DNA from: GCA-2733415 sp049614485 | GTDB taxonomy: Bacteria; Bacteroidota; Bacteroidia; Flavobacteriales; Flavobacteriaceae | Assembly: GCA_049614485.1 (NCBI GenBank) | Contig: JBMZDR010000003.1 | Location: forward strand, 1-64,000 | DNA: 64,000 nucleotides | Direction: 5' to 3' | Notes under the pieces: model-generated | The model's database searches: none | What the model saw: the letters and a program-made list of their open reading frames with translations, nothing else | What the model was told of the DNA's origin: nothing | In this document: piece by piece, positions 9,074 to 17,284 of the stretch | Layout of the letters: each line of letters opens with the position of its first letter | Position numbering within the stretch: position 1 is the stretch's first letter | Position numbers and translations under genes: made by a program

Positions 9074-9291
9074 ATTTTTTCTACTGAAATTTGAGATGCC
9101 GTTTCTTTTCTAATTGCTAAAAAAGTACCATTGATATTTAAGTACAACGGATCTTTTAACGGGGCATTTTGAACTAACTCAACATAATTACCTTCTATAC
9201 ATCCCATTTCAATTAATTTAAGAGGAATATCATCAACTATATAACTTGTTATAATTGCTTTGTCTCCTTTTATTAAATCAGATATGGTCAT
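9070..9291 (-). CDS. feoA: Ferrous iron transport accessory protein A (FeoA)
   Basis: This 73-residue SH3-like protein matches FeoA in size and pattern. It has a central IEMGCIEGNYVELVQNAPLK segment and the YLNINGTFLAIRKE strand pair typical of the family. FeoA is a cytosolic partner that modulates FeoB. The gene overlaps feoB by four bases and begins three bases after the stop of the four-helix membrane protein gene. The whole set is therefore read as one coupled message. Confidence 0.93.
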   Translation of the reverse strand: MTISDLIKGDKAIITSYIVDDIPLKLIEMGCIEGNYVELVQNAPLKDPLYLNINGTFLAIRKETASQISVEKI

Positions 9292-9294
9292 AAG

Positions 9295-9783
9295 TTAGTT
9301 ACGCTTTTTAGTTAAACCCCAAAAAATTAAGATGATAGAGAAGCTGTATGATAATGTCATCAATAAGCCTGAAATCATAACGATATATTTCATCCATAAT
9401 AAACCTTTCCACAGAAAATAAATACCTCCGAAAGTAGTGACTACAGACACTAATGGTTCAATCATTAAAAACTTCTTTAATACTGAATTAAAGTCTACGT
9501 AAAACACCAATACAGCTACCAGAAAGAATATCATACTCATTGATAGGATATGTGAATGAACAACAGATAACATGTGACGCTCTGTTTTCTTAAACTTCAT
9601 CTCTTCAGCTTCTTCATCATCTTCGTTTCCTAGATAATTTTCTTGAATTCCAATAGATGAAAAACTAGATGTTTCGCCAACAAAACTTAGACCAGAGTAA
9701 AAACCAATACTTAAAACAACTATAAAAGTTCCCACAAGTAATTTCAACTCTTTTGCCCAAGTATGTAAATAATTAGTTTGCAT
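9295..9783 (-). CDS. Four-helix membrane protein with HxH motif, in the feo operon
   Basis: This 162-residue protein has four predicted membrane helices at about 12-35, 71-96, 105-127 and 131-157. An acidic loop, GNEDDEEAEE, lies between the first two. The second helix starts ERHMLSVVHSHILSMSM, giving His70, His76 and His78 close together with two methionines. Such residues could ligate heme or a metal, although that is inference. Its ATG overlaps the stop of the FMN-binding gene in TAATG, and feoA begins three bases after its own stop. This tight coupling suggests that it works with the flavoprotein and the Feo transporter. I do not recognise a named family. Confidence 0.75.
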   Translation of the reverse strand: MQTNYLHTWAKELKLLVGTFIVVLSIGFYSGLSFVGETSSFSSIGIQENYLGNEDDEEAEEMKFKKTERHMLSVVHSHILSMSMIFFLVAVLVFYVDFNSVLKKFLMIEPLVSVVTTFGGIYFLWKGLLWMKYIVMISGLLMTLSYSFSIILIFWGLTKKRN

Positions 9784-10316
9784 TAAAACGTCTCTTCTGT
9801 TTTAAGTATTGCTACAGTTTTTAATAAACTTGACATAGCAAACGTCATTGAATTAGCTGAAATTGTAGCTCCAGAAATTGCATCAATATCTTGTCCGTAT
9901 TTTAAACTATCTGAAGATGTTTTACCAATAAATTGCTTTAACCAACGCTTACTTCCAATTTCATTTCCGTAATCTTCTCTATAAATTAGCACTTTGGTTT
10001 TAACAACGTTTAAGTCTTTATCAAAGACAACCATATAGTCAAACTGATCAGTTTTACTTGGCGCTTTACCTACATAAAAGTAACCAATGATAGTTGTACT
10101 GTTCATCACCTTAAACAAGTTATCTTGTTTAATTTTTGTTGGCAATTTTCTGTTTACATCTTCAGAAACTGTTATCATTTTTGTTGAGAAATCAGATATT
10201 TCAAAAACTGAACTAATTTCTTTATTTACTTTTTTAGTAATATTCTTAGGCAAACCAAAAGAAGCCAACATGAAAATTAACACTAAAAAACAACTGGATT
10301 TTAAATATACATTCAT
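9783..10316 (-). CDS. Exported FMN-binding domain protein, likely covalently flavinylated
   Basis: This 177-residue protein has an N-terminal signal peptide or anchor (about 1-22) and a C-terminal FMN-binding domain. Residues 145-151 read DAISGAT, matching the motif that ApbE flavinyltransferase modifies in NqrC and RnfG. Thr151 would carry the FMN. The domain therefore acts on the outer face of the inner membrane as an electron carrier. It is the first gene of the operon with the HxH membrane protein, feoA, feoB and the Cys-rich protein. It may help reduce ferric iron before transport; that role is inferred from context. The ApbE gene is not in this window. Confidence 0.85.
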   Translation of the reverse strand: MNVYLKSSCFLVLIFMLASFGLPKNITKKVNKEISSVFEISDFSTKMITVSEDVNRKLPTKIKQDNLFKVMNSTTIIGYFYVGKAPSKTDQFDYMVVFDKDLNVVKTKVLIYREDYGNEIGSKRWLKQFIGKTSSDSLKYGQDIDAISGATISANSMTFAMSSLLKTVAILKTEETF

Positions 10317-10336
10317 AAGTCATTAATATCGCTACG

Positions 10337-10344
10337 CGAAAATA
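10337..10344 (-). promoter_or_regulatory. Candidate -7 box of the feo operon
   Basis: On the minus strand this reads TATTTTCG, one base from the Bacteroidota -7 consensus TAnnTTTG. It lies 20 bases before the FMN-binding protein start. No TTG -33 element at the usual distance and no clear Fur box were found. Confidence 0.35.
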
Positions 10345-10370
10345 CCAACTATTTAGATTTATTAAAAATA

Positions 10371-10407
10371 ATAAGCCAAATAATTTTAAAAAAATTAGTT
10401 GGCTTAT
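10371..10407 (-). terminator. Terminator downstream of the porin gene
   Basis: Two 17-base arms (ATAAGCCAA-TAATTTT and its complement) have one mismatch and a three-base loop. On the minus strand they are followed by TATTTTTAAT. The element separates the porin gene from the feo operon. Confidence 0.75.
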
Positions 10408-10439
10408 ATAATTGACAAACTACTTAAAGTAGTGTTTAG

Positions 10440-11591
10440 TTAAAACCAAACACCCAATCCTAAGTTTAATGCGCCTGTTGCGTCATCATTAACTTTAGAA
10501 TTTAAGAACTGGTAATCAGCTTTTACAACTGCGCCAGGAGCTATATGAAATGATAATCCTGTTGTTAAAACATTTCTATCATAAGAATCATTAGCTGTAA
10601 ACCCTTCAGTTTTTACTTGTGTATCAAACTCTTCATAACGAGCGAAAGCAAATAACTTTTTGTCTTTAGATGCTGGCAAGATGTTATAAGCCAACTCTCC
10701 ATACCAACCGTTCATTTCTGATCCTAAATTTGAAGCGTATAATGTGTTGTAATCTTCAGCACCAGAAATAAATGTATGAATGTATTGTGCTCTTGCTCTA
10801 AATTTCTTGTAGGTGTATCTCGCATCTCCACCAAACATTTTTACCATTACTTTTGCTCCTTTAACGTCTTCAACATCATCTGCAGGCTGAGTATCACCCA
10901 AATATGCTGAGGCACCTAAACGTAAGCCTCTAATTCCATAATAATCAAGTTTTGCAGATAAAGTTGGTGAATTAATTGTTGATTCAGCACCTTTTTGACG
11001 ACCATTTCTTAATCCATTAGCCCCCCCTAATACTTTTGATCCATTTACAGATGTAAATCCATTAAAAATATAAGCTTGGTATTTTAAAGATGCATCATCA
11101 AATTTACCAGATACTCCAACTCCAATTTCCCTCCAAGTTGTAGGCACAATACTTTTATCAACACCTGGTCTTTCAACTCCATTAAATATTGTTGGTTCAT
11201 GATACTCATTAATAAGCCCCATTGGTACTAACATTAATCCTCCTCGTAAGTTGATGTTATCTGTTAAACTATAAGATAAGAATGCTTGTTCAACATACAA
11301 CTCTTTTACGTGTTCCATTTCTATTTCAGTTACAAACTGAACTTTATCATTGAATCTGTATCCAAACAATAGCACCATTCTATGTATATCTAATTCACCA
11401 TTATTTCCGTCTGGTTGATTATAATCAATTTGTCCGTACCCCCCAATTGTAATTCCTTTATCAATGGTATTGCTTAAAATACGTTGCGCACTGTTTTGTT
11501 GTAAATTTGCTACTTGAGTAGAATCTTGTGGTGTTTGTGAAAACCCTAATGTAGCTACTAATAAAGCACTAACTACTGCTAATTTTTTCAT
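10440..11591 (-). CDS. Outer-membrane porin, phosphate-selective OprO/OprP type
   Basis: The 383-residue protein has a signal peptide (MKKLAVVSALLVATLGFSQ) and a beta-barrel body with alternating hydrophobic strands. It ends in Phe, as outer-membrane barrels usually do. The phrases GGYGQIDYNQ, LDIHRMVLLFGYRFNDKVQF and GLMLVPMGLINEYHEP match the OprO/OprP porin family that is common in Bacteroidota. Such porins pass anions, but the true solute here is unknown. The gene lies just upstream of the feo operon on the same strand, yet a strong terminator lies between them, so any link to iron uptake is weak. Confidence 0.85.
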   Translation of the reverse strand: MKKLAVVSALLVATLGFSQTPQDSTQVANLQQNSAQRILSNTIDKGITIGGYGQIDYNQPDGNNGELDIHRMVLLFGYRFNDKVQFVTEIEMEHVKELYVEQAFLSYSLTDNINLRGGLMLVPMGLINEYHEPTIFNGVERPGVDKSIVPTTWREIGVGVSGKFDDASLKYQAYIFNGFTSVNGSKVLGGANGLRNGRQKGAESTINSPTLSAKLDYYGIRGLRLGASAYLGDTQPADDVEDVKGAKVMVKMFGGDARYTYKKFRARAQYIHTFISGAEDYNTLYASNLGSEMNGWYGELAYNILPASKDKKLFAFARYEEFDTQVKTEGFTANDSYDRNVLTTGLSFHIAPGAVVKADYQFLNSKVNDDATGALNLGLGVWF

Positions 11592-11633
11592 TTTATTCTT
11601 ATTTAGATTAATTATTGATTGTTAATTTCGGGG

Positions 11634-11641
11634 CAAATATA
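11634..11641 (-). promoter_or_regulatory. -7 promoter box of the porin gene
   Basis: On the minus strand this reads TATATTTG, a perfect match to the Bacteroidota TAnnTTTG box. It lies about 43 bases before the porin start codon. I see no TTG at the usual -33 distance. Confidence 0.5.
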
Positions 11642-11714
11642 TGCGCTCTTTTTAATTAAAAAAAGCTTATTTGTAATTAATTTAAATAAGAATTATAAAC
11701 CTCTGAAATACAGT

Positions 11715-12581
11715 CTAGTGGTAGTGATTAAAAATATCAGAGGCTTTATTATAAGAAGCTTCAAATGCCATTGGAGCAACATTTGAATTGGCTTTATGAG
11801 TCGTGAAATACGATAACATTTTTTCTGTAGGCATGTTCCCTGTTAAATCATCTTTAGCCATTGGACAACCACCAAAACCCTGTATAGCACCATCATAGCG
11901 CCTACAACCAGCTTTGTAAGCGGCGTCTATTTTTTCATGCCATGATGTTGGTGTGGTATGTAAATGCGCTCCGAATTCAATATGTTTGTATTGCGGAATT
12001 AAATTTGAAAAAATATAGTCAATATCTTCAGGAGTTGAAGAACCTACTGTATCTGAAAGTGATAAAATTTTAACCCCCATTTGCGCTAATTTTTCAGTCC
12101 ACTCTCCTACTATATCTACATTCCAAGGATCACCATATGGGTTTCCAAATCCCATTGATAAATACGCTACAACCTCTTTATCTACAGAATGAGCAATGTC
12201 TAAAATTTCTTTTAAACTTTCTATTGATTGCGCTATAGTTTTATGTGTATTACGCATCTGAAAGTTTTCTGAAATCGAAAACGGGTATCCCATATATTGT
12301 ATTGGAGCGTGCTCAGCAGCCGCTTGAGCTCCACGAACATTAGCTACAATAGCTAAGAGTTTTGTTTTTGTTTGAGATAAATCTAACTGCGCCAAGACCT
12401 CGGCAGTATCTACCATTTGCGGAATTGCTTTTGGCGATACAAAACTTCCAAAATCTAACGTATCAAAACCACAGTTTAAAAGCGATTGTAAGTATAATAC
12501 TTTCTTTTCTGTTGGAATAAACATTTTTATCCCCTGCATAGCATCACGGGGACATTCAATTATTTTGACGTCTTTATTCAT
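11715..12581 (-). CDS. Hydroxymethylglutaryl-CoA lyase
   Basis: HMG-CoA lyase cleaves 3-hydroxy-3-methylglutaryl-CoA to acetyl-CoA and acetoacetate, the last step of leucine breakdown. The 288-residue TIM-barrel protein has the metal-binding start ECPRDAMQG (Arg12, Asp13). It also has FVSPKAIPQMVD, the ligands His206 and His208 in GAHLHTTP, and the signature GFGGCPMAKDDLTGN with Cys239. Length and motifs fit the family, and isopropylmalate synthase relatives lack the GGCP loop. The gene appears to be transcribed alone. A leucine dehydrogenase gene lies 7 kb away, and together they suggest branched-chain amino acid catabolism. Confidence 0.9.
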   Translation of the reverse strand: MNKDVKIIECPRDAMQGIKMFIPTEKKVLYLQSLLNCGFDTLDFGSFVSPKAIPQMVDTAEVLAQLDLSQTKTKLLAIVANVRGAQAAAEHAPIQYMGYPFSISENFQMRNTHKTIAQSIESLKEILDIAHSVDKEVVAYLSMGFGNPYGDPWNVDIVGEWTEKLAQMGVKILSLSDTVGSSTPEDIDYIFSNLIPQYKHIEFGAHLHTTPTSWHEKIDAAYKAGCRRYDGAIQGFGGCPMAKDDLTGNMPTEKMLSYFTTHKANSNVAPMAFEASYNKASDIFNHYH

Positions 12582-12763
12582 TTAGTTTGAAAGTTTGTGT
12601 AAAAATATGATTTTTAAAATAATTATCCGCTATTAATAATTTAGAAAATAGAGTTTTAACATCTCGTTCTTTAAAATAGTTTATTCTTACAACAAATAAC
12701 ACTAAAAAACTGTAAGACAAGCGATTACATATCGACCAAATAGTCTAACCAATCTTATATATT

Positions 12764-13699
12764 ATGAAAAACAAGAGCTTTTATTTACAAAAAACTTTTT
12801 TTATAGTATTCATTTTCTTTACGTTAACGAGTCTATCTCAAAATATAGCTGTTTATGACTTCGTTTATACGAGTACTTGGAACTCTGCAGATCATGGTGA
12901 ATTACCAAATTCACCCCATTGGTCAGATTTAGTTGGAACAACACACAATAGTGATGTTACTTTCTGGCAAATCGGCTTAAATGCTACTGCAGGTATTAAA
13001 GATGTTGCAGAAGAAGGTAACAACATCAATTTTGAAAACGAAGTAAATAACGCAATAAATAAGGGAGACGCTACAAGGTATTTAGAAGCTTATTTTACGC
13101 CTTTTACCGCTATAAGTAGCGCAACTTTAAGCAATATTGAGGTTTCAACAGACAAACCTTTGCTTACGCTAGCTTCAATGATAGCACCAAGTCCTGATTG
13201 GTTTATTGGTGTTAATTCTTTTTCTTTAATAGATTCCGAAGGAAATTGGAAAGCTCAAGATGAACCGATTATAATTGACATATATCCATTAGATGCCGGA
13301 ACGGATTCAGGAACAAGTTATGGAGCAAACAACACGCCAACCGTACCTGCTGAAGCAATATCAATGATTGGAACGCAGTATGGTTTTAATGGAAACAAAA
13401 TTGGGTCATTATCAATTACTTTCAAAGGAATTATCTTAAGTGTAGAGGACGAATTGGCGAATAACAAAATTCCTAACATATACCCAAACCCTGTCAACCA
13501 TATTTTAACGCTAGATAATTTAAACAATTATAATGTCTTAGAAATGTATGATCAAATAGGCAGACGTTTATTCAAAAAAAAACTAAACCAAGTAGCTAGT
13601 TATACTTTTAATACCAACAGCTACAATAAAGGCTTATATTTTATAAAATTAACCGATAAAAATAACAACCATAAGGTTAATAAAATATTACTTCAATAA
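12764..13699 (+). CDS. Secreted spondin-domain protein with T9SS type A sorting domain
   Basis: The 311-residue protein has a signal peptide ending near SLSQ and a spondin-type beta sandwich at about 27-225. Typical phrases are YDFVYTSTWNSADHG, PHWSDLVGTTHNSDV, APSPDWFIGVNS and YPLDAGTDSGTSYG. In animals the domain is found in extracellular-matrix proteins. In bacteria its role is mostly undefined. The C-terminal 75 residues, with NIYPNPVNH and GLYFIKLTD, form a T9SS sorting domain, so the protein should end at the cell surface or in the medium. It stands alone, between divergent and convergent genes. Adhesion or matrix binding is only a guess. Confidence 0.88.
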   Translation: MKNKSFYLQKTFFIVFIFFTLTSLSQNIAVYDFVYTSTWNSADHGELPNSPHWSDLVGTTHNSDVTFWQIGLNATAGIKDVAEEGNNINFENEVNNAINKGDATRYLEAYFTPFTAISSATLSNIEVSTDKPLLTLASMIAPSPDWFIGVNSFSLIDSEGNWKAQDEPIIIDIYPLDAGTDSGTSYGANNTPTVPAEAISMIGTQYGFNGNKIGSLSITFKGIILSVEDELANNKIPNIYPNPVNHILTLDNLNNYNVLEMYDQIGRRLFKKKLNQVASYTFNTNSYNKGLYFIKLTDKNNNHKVNKILLQ

Positions 13700-13704
13700 T
13701 ATTT

Positions 13705-13798
13705 GAAGCTGACTTTGCAATTTCCCTTCAAAAAATGAAATTCTGTTCATTTTAAGAACGTAAAGTTTAGTAGTTAATCACCTAAAAAAGTCAGCTTC
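13705..13798. repeat. Long inverted repeat between convergent genes
   Basis: GAAGCTGACTTT at 13705-13716 is perfectly complementary to AAAGTCAGCTTC at 13787-13798. The 70 bases between contain two smaller possible hairpins, TTCA/TGAA and GTTC/GAAC. The right arm abuts the pyrD stop codon. It may be an unusual bidirectional terminator or a structured RNA. Confidence 0.55.
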
Positions 13799-13800
13799 TT

Positions 13801-14838
13801 TTATTTATAACTCTTTAGTATTGCTTTATTAATATCTTTTACCAATTTCGGACCTTCATAAATAAACCCCGTATACACCTGTACCAAAGTAGCACCTGCT
13901 TCTATTTTATCTAAAGCATCTTGAGAGGAATGTATACCTCCTACTCCTATTATTGGAAATGATTTACCTGAATGATCTGATAAGTATTTAATAACTGCTG
14001 TACTTTTATCAGCCACAGGTTTACCACTCACACCACCGTTTCCAATGGCATCAAGTGTTTCTTTTGATGTTTTTAAACCCTCCCTACTCACTGATGTATT
14101 TGAAGCAATCACACCATCAATTTTTGTTTGAGCAACAACTTCAATAATTTCATCTAATTGCTCATTATTTAAGTCTGGCGCAATTTTTAAAACGATTGGT
14201 TTCTGAATTGCTTCTTTTGAGTTTAAGTTTTTTAACGTTCCTAGTAATTCTAAGAGATACCCCTTATCTTGTAATTTAGCATGACTGCCTACATTCGGGC
14301 AACTTACATTTACTACAAAATAATCTACATACGGATGCAAAGCCTTAAAGCATGCTTCATAATCTGCCGTATAATCATCAGGATTAGTATCTGTGTTTTT
14401 TCCTATGTTTCCTCCAACAATTAAGTTAGAACGTTTGTGTTTTAAATTTTCAATAGCAGCCTCTAAACCTTTATTATTAAACCCCATTCTATTAATAATA
14501 GCCTGATCTTCTTTTAAACGAAACAAACGTTTTTTAGGGTTCCCTACTTGAGCTTTTGGTGTAATGGTTCCTATTTCTATAAAACCAAATCCGAAGTTTG
14601 ATAATTCATTATACAATTTTGCTTCTTTATCAAACCCTGCTGCTAAACCAACCGGATTAGGAAACGTTAGTCCAAACACCTTACGCTCCAAACGTTTGTC
14701 TGTTACTTGATATAAACTTCTGAACACACTTGGTACTCCAGGAATTTTACTTGTAAACTTGATTAAACTAAAGGTGAAATGGTGAATTTTTTCAGGATCG
14801 AAAGCGAAAAAAATTGGGCGAATAATGCTTTTGTACAT
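13801..14838 (-). CDS. pyrD: Dihydroorotate dehydrogenase (quinone), class 2-like
   Basis: PyrD oxidises dihydroorotate to orotate in pyrimidine synthesis. The 345-residue protein has the N-terminal membrane-associating extension MYKSIIRPIFFAFDPEKIHH that marks class 2 enzymes, which pass electrons to quinone. It also has FPNPVGLAAGFDK, NRMGFNNKG and GGVSGKP. The catalytic loop reads NVSCPNV, so Cys180 sits where class 2 enzymes usually have Ser. An upstream in-frame TTG exists at 14859, but it falls inside a good -7 promoter box, so the ATG at 14836-14838 is the start. Co-occurrence with menaquinone genes fits quinone use. Confidence 0.93.
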   Translation of the reverse strand: MYKSIIRPIFFAFDPEKIHHFTFSLIKFTSKIPGVPSVFRSLYQVTDKRLERKVFGLTFPNPVGLAAGFDKEAKLYNELSNFGFGFIEIGTITPKAQVGNPKKRLFRLKEDQAIINRMGFNNKGLEAAIENLKHKRSNLIVGGNIGKNTDTNPDDYTADYEACFKALHPYVDYFVVNVSCPNVGSHAKLQDKGYLLELLGTLKNLNSKEAIQKPIVLKIAPDLNNEQLDEIIEVVAQTKIDGVIASNTSVSREGLKTSKETLDAIGNGGVSGKPVADKSTAVIKYLSDHSGKSFPIIGVGGIHSSQDALDKIEAGATLVQVYTGFIYEGPKLVKDINKAILKSYK

Positions 14839-14856
14839 GCTCAGTTTTTGTTTGTG

Positions 14857-14864
14857 CAAAAGTA
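14857..14864 (-). promoter_or_regulatory. -7 promoter box of pyrD
   Basis: The minus strand reads TACTTTTG, a perfect TAnnTTTG match, 18 bases before the pyrD ATG. It excludes the upstream TTG start, which lies inside the box. Confidence 0.5.
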
Positions 14865-14970
14865 CATATTCTTAATGGAAGAAAAAAGACATTATAGTTA
14901 CAACTACAATGTCTTTTCTTTAAGGGATAACTATAAACACGCGCCCTTTCTTTTCGATATTAGATAATAA

Positions 14971-15840
14971 TTACCTGGTTATAGGCCGCATTAACCCTTC
15001 TTGGGTAACAGATGCTATTAATTTACCATCACGTGTAAAAATGTTTCCTCTTGAAAACCCTCTAGCGCCATGTGTATTTGGCACATCTATAGAAAATAAC
15101 AACCAATCATCTATATCAAAATCTCTAAAAAACCACATGGAATGGTCTAAACTTGCCATTTGAGTGTTTGAGAAATTTGCTTTACTAGCATGAATATTTA
15201 ATGCCGTTGTTAAAATATTATAATCAGACACATAGGTTAGTAGCTGCTGTTTTTCTGCCAAAGACAGTTTTTCTTTATCCGTACACTTAAACTTAAACCA
15301 CACATCAGAAAACGGAGGTAAATCTTTTTTTTCTAAAGGGTTTACAATTTTGGTAGGCTTAAAAGAAATAGGTCTTGGCACCTTTAAAAAGTCCTTTACG
15401 CTAACGGGTAAAAAATCACCAAATTGATTTAGCATATCATTCCAACTTAATAATTCTTCGGGTTGCTTAACATCAGTCTTCATAGCTACCTGGTGGTCAT
15501 AACCATTTTCTACTTTATGAAATGAGGCTGCTAAAATAAAAATTACAGTATCTTCTTGCTTAGCAGTAACACGTCGTGTAGAGAAACTTCCACCATCTCT
15601 CATTATTGAAACATCAAATGTTATGGGTAAATTCAAATCACCAGATTCTAAAAAATACGAATGTAAAGAGTGTAACACTCTACCATTAGTAATAGTATTA
15701 TAAGCTGCATTAATAGATTGCGCTAAAACTTGACCACCGAAAACAGCAGGTGTTCCTACGGTTTCATTTTCCCCTTTAAAACTTAGTTCTGAAAGCTTTT
15801 CAAGTCGTAATATGTTTAATAAGTCAGAAACTGTATTCAT
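14971..15840 (-). CDS. tesB: Acyl-CoA thioesterase II (TesB family)
   Basis: TesB hydrolyses medium- and long-chain acyl-CoA to free fatty acid and CoA. The 289-residue protein contains the expected double hot-dog fold. The first half has GGQVLAQSINAAYNT and HSLHSYFLESGDLNLPI. The second half has ASLDHSMWFF, WLLFSIDVPNTHGARGFSRG and a terminal QEGLMR. These phrases and the length are diagnostic of TesB. The protein has no signal peptide and should be cytosolic. It is divergent from pepT and has no operon partner that suggests a special role. Confidence 0.92.
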   Translation of the reverse strand: MNTVSDLLNILRLEKLSELSFKGENETVGTPAVFGGQVLAQSINAAYNTITNGRVLHSLHSYFLESGDLNLPITFDVSIMRDGGSFSTRRVTAKQEDTVIFILAASFHKVENGYDHQVAMKTDVKQPEELLSWNDMLNQFGDFLPVSVKDFLKVPRPISFKPTKIVNPLEKKDLPPFSDVWFKFKCTDKEKLSLAEKQQLLTYVSDYNILTTALNIHASKANFSNTQMASLDHSMWFFRDFDIDDWLLFSIDVPNTHGARGFSRGNIFTRDGKLIASVTQEGLMRPITR

Positions 15841-15989
15841 AAAATCTTAATATTTTTTTTGAAAATTACTATAAATAAAAGGCGATAGCAATTAATTAAC
15901 ATATAATTTAGAGTATCTAATACAGCTTTTGTGCCTGTCAAATTATGTCAATCAAATAAATACAATTATTTTCGTAAAAAAAATAAAGC

Positions 15990-17216
15990 ATGCAACATAT
16001 TATAGACCGTTTTATCAGTTACGTAACTATTGATACCGAATCAGACCCAAATTCAGACACATGTCCAAGTACTGAAAAGCAATGGGATTTAGCTAATAAA
16101 TTAGTTGATGAATTAAAAGCTATGGGAATGGAAGATGTGACCATAGACAAACATGCCTATATTATGGCTACATTGCCTAGTAATGTTGATCATGACGTTC
16201 CAACAATAGGCTTTGTGTCACATTTTGACACTACACCAGATTATACTGGTGCCAATGTAAAACCACAAGTTATCCCTAATTATGACGGTGGCGATATTCT
16301 TTTAAACAAAGATGAAAACATTGTATTGTCTCCAGATTATTTTGAAGATTTATTACTATACAAAGGACAAACATTAATTACAACTGATGGTACAACGCTT
16401 TTAGGAGCAGATGATAAAGCTGGTATTACAGAAATCATGTGTGCTATGGAGCACCTTATTAACAACCCTGATATAAAACACGGGAAAATTCGTGTAGGTT
16501 TCACTCCTGATGAAGAAATAGGTAGAGGCGCTCACAAGTTTGATGTTGAAAAATTTGCTGCAGATTGGGCCTATACAATGGATGGTAGCCAAGTGGGTGA
16601 GTTAGAATATGAAAATTTTAATGCCGCAGGTGCTAAAATTAAAGTGAATGGAAAAATTGTTCATCCAGGCTATGCTAAAGGAAAATTAATTAATTCAATG
16701 CTAATTGCAAATGAGTTTATAGCAGCATTACCTGAACAAGAAGTTCCGGAAAAAACTTCTGGTTATGAAGGGTTCTTTCATTTATATGGTATTGAAGGTA
16801 AAGTTGAAGAAACAAACATCGGAATGATTATTAGAGATCATGACATGCAAAAATTTCAAGAACGTAAAAGTTTGTTAGAACAAATTACTACCGATTTAAA
16901 CACAAAACATGGTGCCGGAACTGTTGAAACTGTAATTAGTGACCAGTACTTTAACATGAAAGAAAAGGTAGTGCCTGTAATGCATATTGTTGACATAGCT
17001 GAAGAAGCTATGAAAAACTTAGGTATTACACCGTTAATCAAACCTATTAGAGGAGGTACAGATGGCTCTCAATTATCTTACATGGGCTTACCTTGTCCTA
17101 ACATTTTTGCTGGAGGACATAACTTTCACGGACGCTATGAATATGTTCCTGTAGAAAGTATCAAAAAAGCAATTGATGTAATTGTAGAAATTGCACAGCT
17201 AACCGCTAAAAAATAA
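15990..17216 (+). CDS. pepT: Peptidase T (tripeptide aminopeptidase)
   Basis: PepT is a cytosolic dizinc M20 peptidase that removes the N-terminal residue of tripeptides. The 408-residue protein has SHFDTTPDY with zinc ligand His78 and Asp80. It also has LLGADDKAGI with Asp141 and FTPDEEIGRG with Glu175 and Glu176. The C-terminal IRGGTDGSQLSYMGLPCPN and GGHNFHGRYE complete the family pattern. The length is right and the ATG at 15990 gives a normal N-terminus. A strong palindromic terminator follows and is shared with yajC on the other strand. Confidence 0.96.
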   Translation: MQHIIDRFISYVTIDTESDPNSDTCPSTEKQWDLANKLVDELKAMGMEDVTIDKHAYIMATLPSNVDHDVPTIGFVSHFDTTPDYTGANVKPQVIPNYDGGDILLNKDENIVLSPDYFEDLLLYKGQTLITTDGTTLLGADDKAGITEIMCAMEHLINNPDIKHGKIRVGFTPDEEIGRGAHKFDVEKFAADWAYTMDGSQVGELEYENFNAAGAKIKVNGKIVHPGYAKGKLINSMLIANEFIAALPEQEVPEKTSGYEGFFHLYGIEGKVEETNIGMIIRDHDMQKFQERKSLLEQITTDLNTKHGAGTVETVISDQYFNMKEKVVPVMHIVDIAEEAMKNLGITPLIKPIRGGTDGSQLSYMGLPCPNIFAGGHNFHGRYEYVPVESIKKAIDVIVEIAQLTAKK

Positions 17217-17231
17217 TAAAATACACATATA

Positions 17232-17261
17232 AAAAAAGCCACTCAATTGAGTGGCTTTTTT
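17232..17261. terminator. Bidirectional terminator between pepT and yajC
   Basis: A perfect palindrome has AAAAAAGCCACTC and its complement around a short AATT centre. It has A-runs on one side and T-runs on the other. It can terminate both convergent genes. Confidence 0.9.
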
Positions 17262-17284
17262 TATATGTTAAAAGTGAGAGCACT

